Below are positions 7,651-10,445 of a stretch of 10,445 bases of DNA, one piece after another. Below the pieces are notes generated by a model. It was not told the DNA's origin and ran no database searches. It saw only the letters and a program-made list of their open reading frames with translations. The DNA comes from Bartonella sp. AU55XJBT (GTDB lineage Bacteria > Pseudomonadota > Alphaproteobacteria > Rhizobiales > Rhizobiaceae), in the NCBI RefSeq assembly GCF_028618525.1, contig NZ_JAQITC010000022.1, forward strand, positions 1-10,445, in the 5' to 3' direction. The number at the start of each line of letters is the position of its first letter. Position 1 is the stretch's first letter. The translations under genes and the position numbers were made by a program.

Positions 7651-9036
7651 ATGAGCAAAACTAAAAAACTCGACATGGAATTACCCAAAGAAGGACGCTT
7701 TATTAGTTCTGAATTTCCAATCTTGCGCGAAAACTTGACAAAAATTGATCAGGCTCTTGCAGATGTTGAGGAAAAGATAGATCAAAAAGCCCCTTTACAA
7801 CATAAGCATACAATCAGTGATGTTGCAGATCTTGAAGCAGCCCTTAAGTCCAAAATGGCAGCCGATAAAACCTTCACTTTTGCTAATTTAAGCGATATCG
7901 AGGGTGCTAAGGACGCTGCAAATAATTATGTTCTCTATAAATCAAGCAATAATAACTTCACCTTTGGCAGTGCTGTATCCCTGTTAGGTGCACACCAACA
8001 TAAAACCGAAGATATTGTGGGGCTTGATGACTTTAGAGCTAAGATCAATGAAGATCTGACCAGCTATGGACGCTTAGCCAACCCAAATGAATGGCAGAAT
8101 TATAATAAATTTACCAGCAAAGTCACTATGAGTGGCGATTTGGAGCTGTTGGGAAACTCATCATTGAATATTACCCATAACAATAAAGTGGTCACTAACT
8201 TAAGTACAAACGGAAGCTCACTTAAAGGACCACTGAAAATCGATGGTGATGTTGTTTATACCAAAGCGCAAGTTGATGCAGCCATCTTAGCAGGGATAAA
8301 GAGTCTTAAAAAAGATTTGATCGATAAAATCACCAATTGGCCGGCCCTTGCTGATGCTGAATTGCTCTATACACAGAACGGAAAAATTGAATGGCCCGAT
8401 TGGGTCACGGATAAAACCAAGGTAGAAATTACAGCCTGGGGCGGCGGCGGTAGTGGTGGTGGAGCTTTTGCTTCAAGATTAGGAGGAGGAGGTGGTGGTG
8501 CCGGTTGTTCCGTATGGTATGGCTATAAAGCCAGTTTAAAAGGGCATGAGAATATCATCATTGGTAAAGGAGGAGCTTCTGTTGCAAAGAGTTTTGTAAG
8601 CGGTAATTCTGGAGAAACAACAGTTGTTGGCAAAAATTTTATGACGGCTACAGGAGGAAAGGGTGGTGGTGGTGCTTACTCCCATACCTCTCACTCGGGA
8701 TTTGGTGGTAGTACGACTTCCTACTATTCAGGTTCTGGTGGAGCTGGAGGCGTGGGAGGAAATTTTGGTTTAGCAACAGACGAACATTCAGGACTTGCTA
8801 AAGGCGGCAATGGTTGTGCTGGAACAGATGGAGTGACTGGTAAGACAAGCGGGTGTGGCGGTGATGCTGGAGGTGATACATCAAGGGGGGGCTCTGGAGG
8901 GATAGGAGAAGGTTCCTATAGTTCAGGAAAAGCAGGGCGTGGCTTTGGAGGTGGGGGTGCTGGTTCTCATGCCGATTCTTCTCCAAGCGGTGCTGGAGCT
9001 GATGGTGCTGTTCTTATAAGGTTATGGAAAGAATAA
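7651..9036 (+). CDS. Tail fibre protein with glycine-rich receptor-binding tip
   Basis: A 461-residue fibre, last gene of the tail operon. Residues 20-50 look like a coiled coil. Two related motifs follow, HKHTISDVADLEAAL (51-65) and HQHKTEDIVGLDDF (115-128), both HxH plus D(V/I)..L; HxH pairs in trimeric fibres often hold a metal ion. A shaft with further alpha/beta segments leads to WVTDKTKVEITAWGGGG at about 251-267. From there to the end is a glycine-rich domain with blocks such as GGGGGGAG, GKGGGGAY, GSGGAGGVGG and GFGGGGAGS, ending in GADGAVLIRLW. Glycine-rich tips of this kind (compare T2/S16 gp38 adhesins) bind host surface receptors. ATG 7651 is chosen over GTG 7633 because AGGGGAGA (7636-7643) lies between them. 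No fibre-assembly chaperone gene follows. Confidence 0.88.
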   Translation: MSKTKKLDMELPKEGRFISSEFPILRENLTKIDQALADVEEKIDQKAPLQHKHTISDVADLEAALKSKMAADKTFTFANLSDIEGAKDAANNYVLYKSSNNNFTFGSAVSLLGAHQHKTEDIVGLDDFRAKINEDLTSYGRLANPNEWQNYNKFTSKVTMSGDLELLGNSSLNITHNNKVVTNLSTNGSSLKGPLKIDGDVVYTKAQVDAAILAGIKSLKKDLIDKITNWPALADAELLYTQNGKIEWPDWVTDKTKVEITAWGGGGSGGGAFASRLGGGGGGAGCSVWYGYKASLKGHENIIIGKGGASVAKSFVSGNSGETTVVGKNFMTATGGKGGGGAYSHTSHSGFGGSTTSYYSGSGGAGGVGGNFGLATDEHSGLAKGGNGCAGTDGVTGKTSGCGGDAGGDTSRGGSGGIGEGSYSSGKAGRGFGGGGAGSHADSSPSGAGADGAVLIRLWKE

Positions 9037-9344
9037 ATACAAAACCAAAGAGAGCGCAAGTCAAATGCATGCTTGTAGCGAGCTTGTATGATTTTCAAAG
9101 CCTTTTTAAAGTTTTTTTTTGACTAACACTGTCAGTCTTATGAGAGAGTGTAGATGATTGTTATTGTCTCTTCATTGATTTGGAGAGAAAAATGACAATA
9201 GAATTTAAATTTCGTATTTGCTTTATGAAAAATGGAAAGAGATCTAAGTTTTTAGCAATATTTGATCAGACAGCCTTTGGTGCAGTTGGAAAATCCTTGA
9301 TGTTAACGTGCAAATTTATCCCCTTCATAAGTTTGTGCTTCTCT
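9037..9344. other. Intergenic stretch after the tail operon, no confident gene
   Basis: These 308 bases separate the fibre stop from the truncated HigA piece. They contain a direct repeat of GCTTGTA (9071-9077 and 9082-9088), a nine-T run (9112-9120) and a TTGACT near 9119-9124 with no matching -10 box. A possible small reading frame starts at ATG 9192 behind GGAGAG, but it runs on antisense through the HigA fragment and is not recognisable as a protein. The stretch is probably decayed sequence at a recombination joint. Confidence 0.5.
9082..9120 (+). terminator. Weak candidate terminator of the tail operon
   Basis: GCTT at 9082-9085 can pair with AAGC at 9098-9101, and CTTT..AAAG lies at 9102-9111, directly before nine consecutive T (9112-9120). 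The stem is short and AT-rich, so only the T-run and its position 45-85 bases after the last tail gene support the call. Confidence 0.3.
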
Positions 9345-9524
9345 TTACGCATGAGGAGGAGAAATAGGATAGTGCTCTGCTTCATATGCTTCAATCAACA
9401 AAACAAGAGCCTCCATGAGATCAAATTCTGGAGTGTTCTCTTGAGGTTGATTATCAAACATTGCAGATACAATTTCTAAGGCTTCTTGATAATCTTTCTC
9501 AGTGCGAATGGGCTTGATGTTCAT
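9345..9524 (-). pseudogene. HigA-like antitoxin N-terminal domain, helix-turn-helix missing
   Basis: A 59-residue product recognisable as the start of COG5499-type HigA antitoxins: MNIKPIRTEKDYQEALEIVS, a short acidic stretch, LMEALVLLIEAYEAEHYPI and then PP. In full-length relatives this is followed by a DP..AI.F segment and an XRE helix-turn-helix. Here a TAA comes two residues after PP, and no reading frame beyond it resembles the helix-turn-helix, so DNA binding is lost. No HigB toxin lies upstream on this strand. The frame up to the stop is clean and the N-terminal part is well preserved, so it may either be a recent remnant or still be expressed as a toxin-binding domain. It starts divergently from the intact HigA-like gene 87 bases away. 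Confidence 0.75.
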
Positions 9525-9548
9525 TTCTTAAATTTCTTTAAATTACAT

Positions 9549-9579
9549 GGTATTGATGTCATACTAATTAGATTGTAAT
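9549..9579. promoter_or_regulatory. Candidate operator/promoter between the two HigA-type genes
   Basis: GTAT (9550-9553) and ATAC (9561-9564) form an inverted repeat around a seven-base centre, a plausible XRE-regulator operator in the 87-base divergent gap. TTGATG (9553-9558) and TGTAAT (9574-9579) could be -35 and -10 for the plus-strand gene, though the 15-base spacer is short. The region is very AT-rich, so chance matches are likely. Confidence 0.3.
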
Positions 9580-9611
9580 AGTTTTAAAATTAATTGCAAA
9601 GAAGACTATCC

Positions 9612-9941
9612 ATGACCACACGTAATCCTAATCGCTGCCCTACTCATCCAGGAGAGCTTTTAGCAGATATTATTCCTGAAACTTGTAAAACAAAATTAGA
9701 AATTGCACAGATGCTTGGTATATCACACCAACATCTTTGCGATATTCTAAAGGCAAAAAAGCCCATCTCCCCTTCTCTTTCAGTCTATCTTGGAAAGATG
9801 TTTGGTGATGGAGCTGCCATATGGTTACGTATGCAAGCCAATTATGATGCTTGGCATGCAGAGCGTGATATTGATGTCTCTTCTATTCCAACACTAACAG
9901 CTAACGAAATGAATGCGCAAATGGAACATAGCCATTCATGA
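9612..9941 (+). CDS. higA: HigA-family XRE antitoxin, without adjacent toxin
   Basis: A 109-residue antitoxin-type regulator of the HigA / VapI family. It has the family opening NPNRCPTHPGELLADIIPE (residues 5-23), an XRE helix-turn-helix at about 28-52 (LEIAQMLGISHQHLCDIL) and the C-terminal signature WLRMQANYDAWHAE (71-84). In intact loci HigA binds the HigB mRNA interferase and represses the operon, and higB normally comes first. No higB-like frame is present upstream, and a hairpin follows closely downstream, so this is an orphan in the window. ATG 9612 is chosen because homology starts there; AAGAAG at 9599-9604 is a modest ribosome binding site, and TTG 9594 is an unlikely alternative. 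It may silence related loci or act as a prophage regulator. Confidence 0.85.
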   Translation: MTTRNPNRCPTHPGELLADIIPETCKTKLEIAQMLGISHQHLCDILKAKKPISPSLSVYLGKMFGDGAAIWLRMQANYDAWHAERDIDVSSIPTLTANEMNAQMEHSHS

Positions 9942-9944
9942 TCT

Positions 9945-9969
9945 TCTCCCCACCCTAAAGATGGGGAGA
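9945..9969. terminator. GC-rich hairpin between convergent genes, right boundary
   Basis: TCTCCCCA (9945-9952) pairs perfectly with TGGGGAGA (9962-9969) around a nine-base loop. It begins four bases after the HigA-like stop and lies before the convergent minus-strand gene ending at 9986. A TTTT follows about ten bases later on the plus strand. The stem sequence and placement echo the hairpin at 101-125. Confidence 0.6.
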
Positions 9970-9985
9970 TGAACCATGTTTTATC

Positions 9986-10264
9986 TTAAGCAACCTTTTT
10001 AATGGGGTTGTCTAAATTGGGTTCGTAAGATTTTAACAAAGACTCTATAATCGGAGGTGGTCTTAAAGTTCCAAAATTTGTAATCATTGCCAAAATTTTA
10101 AGTATATTTGGCATCTCATCTTGAAGTTTTAAAATCAAAGCTTTTTCTATCGCATCCATAGTCTCAATAAGAGTATTAAAAGCCTTGTCTTCAATATCAT
10201 CACGATCAGAAAATTGATACAACGCCATCCACAAATCGCATAAAAAATCTATACTGGTATTCAT
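9986..10264 (-). CDS. Small protein of unknown function, coupled to an antirepressor-like gene
   Basis: A 92-residue protein beginning MNTSIDFLCDLWMALYQFSD, with a central acidic/hydrophobic helical part (TLIETMDAIEKALILKLQDE) and the C-terminus ESLLKSYEPNLDNPIKKVA. I do not recognise a family; it looks small, soluble and mostly helical. The start at 10264 is chosen because it overlaps the preceding stop as ATGA. A longer frame to 10378 exists, but its extra 38 residues lie over the upstream gene in another frame. A paralogue's C-terminus is at the left edge of the window in the opposite direction. Coupling to an antirepressor suggests a regulatory or accessory role in the phage switch, as inference only. 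Confidence 0.7.
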   Translation of the reverse strand: MNTSIDFLCDLWMALYQFSDRDDIEDKAFNTLIETMDAIEKALILKLQDEMPNILKILAMITNFGTLRPPPIIESLLKSYEPNLDNPIKKVA

Positions 10265-10445
10265 TGTACATCTCCATGGATTTGCTCTCTTAAACATGCC
10301 AAACCTCTCGGGGTTATTTTCGTGGAAGGCAGTATCTTTTCTGTCCCATCTGGTCTTTGAATGGTAATCGCAGGGCAATCCATAAAGCCTTTCTTGATTT
10401 TATCTTGATAGGGTAACAACGGCGCCCCTGGAGCACGTCGATACA
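10261..10445 (-). CDS. C-terminal end of a probable KilAC-domain phage antirepressor (partial)
   Basis: Only the last 60 residues are in the window; the gene continues past the right edge. The frame ends in TGA at 10263-10261. Visible motifs are LLPYQDKIKKGFMDC, a turn with RPDGTEKILPSTKI, and TPRGLACLREQI. Phage antirepressors with a KilAC domain end in this way: a YQ..I..G(F/Y) segment, a polar beta turn, then T.(K/R)G and a final helix. Such proteins act on the phage repressor and favour induction. The stop overlaps the start of the 92-residue protein gene by four bases, showing an operon. The N-terminal domain cannot be seen, so the exact class is open. Confidence 0.6.
   Translation of the reverse strand, partial: YRRAPGAPLLPYQDKIKKGFMDCPAITIQRPDGTEKILPSTKITPRGLACLREQIHGDVQ

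Noticed and set aside
8798..8986. Minus-strand frame inside the fibre tip, rich in His, Leu and Gln
   Set aside because: It is the antisense shadow of glycine codons in the fibre gene.
8430..9000. Glycine-codon repeats as a CRISPR array or true tandem repeat
   Set aside because: The repeats are irregular in length and spacing and are explained by the protein's glycine blocks.
9192..9479. 95-residue plus-strand frame with a Shine-Dalgarno-like site
   Set aside because: From 9345 on it runs antisense through a recognisable HigA N-terminal domain and its product is basic, cysteine-rich and unlike any known family; kept only as a question about its first 50 codons.
10265..10378. Longer start for the right-hand small protein (130 residues)
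   Set aside because: The extra 38 residues overlap the antirepressor-like gene in another frame, while ATG 10264 forms a tidy ATGA coupling.

Overview
The window reads as part of an integrated prophage, or a phage-derived tail island, in an AT-rich alphaproteobacterium. The protein style (P2-like baseplate set, a DUF4815-type tail protein, BrnT/CopG, HicB and HigA pieces, a KilAC-type antirepressor end) resembles Bartonella prophages. That genus call is inference from memory of such proteins, not from a search.

Layout. The centre (1038-9036) is one tightly packed plus-strand operon of seven tail genes: a tail-completion-like protein, baseplate spike (gpV-like), gp25/gpW-like wedge protein, gpJ-like and gpI-like baseplate proteins, a 1047-residue DUF4815-type protein and a fibre with a glycine-rich tip. 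Most joints are overlapping stop/start codons or gaps of a few bases, so expression is probably translationally coupled. Together they would build the baseplate, spike and receptor-binding end of a contractile tail. Sheath, tube, tape-measure, capsid and lysis genes are not in the window.

The left flank (148-961, minus strand) holds a complete BrnT toxin / CopG-type antitoxin pair, followed downstream by a HicB-like protein that stops where its DNA-binding domain should begin. The TA promoter lies in the 76-base gap divergent from the tail operon and contains three TGTAT boxes. The right flank (9345-9941) holds a 59-residue HigA N-terminal domain lacking its helix-turn-helix (minus strand), divergent from a complete HigA-like XRE antitoxin with no toxin beside it.

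The outer edges mirror each other. At the left edge (2-85, plus) and the right edge (9986-10264, minus) lie the ends of two related small genes whose C-termini match at 14 of 19 residues. Each is followed by a similar GC-rich hairpin and then, convergently, an antitoxin-type gene. The right copy is coupled by an ATGA overlap to the end of a probable KilAC-domain antirepressor. The tail operon and its TA genes are therefore enclosed by diverged inverted boundary modules, the least ordinary structural feature here.

No tRNA, rRNA, CRISPR array, insertion sequence or integrase was seen.
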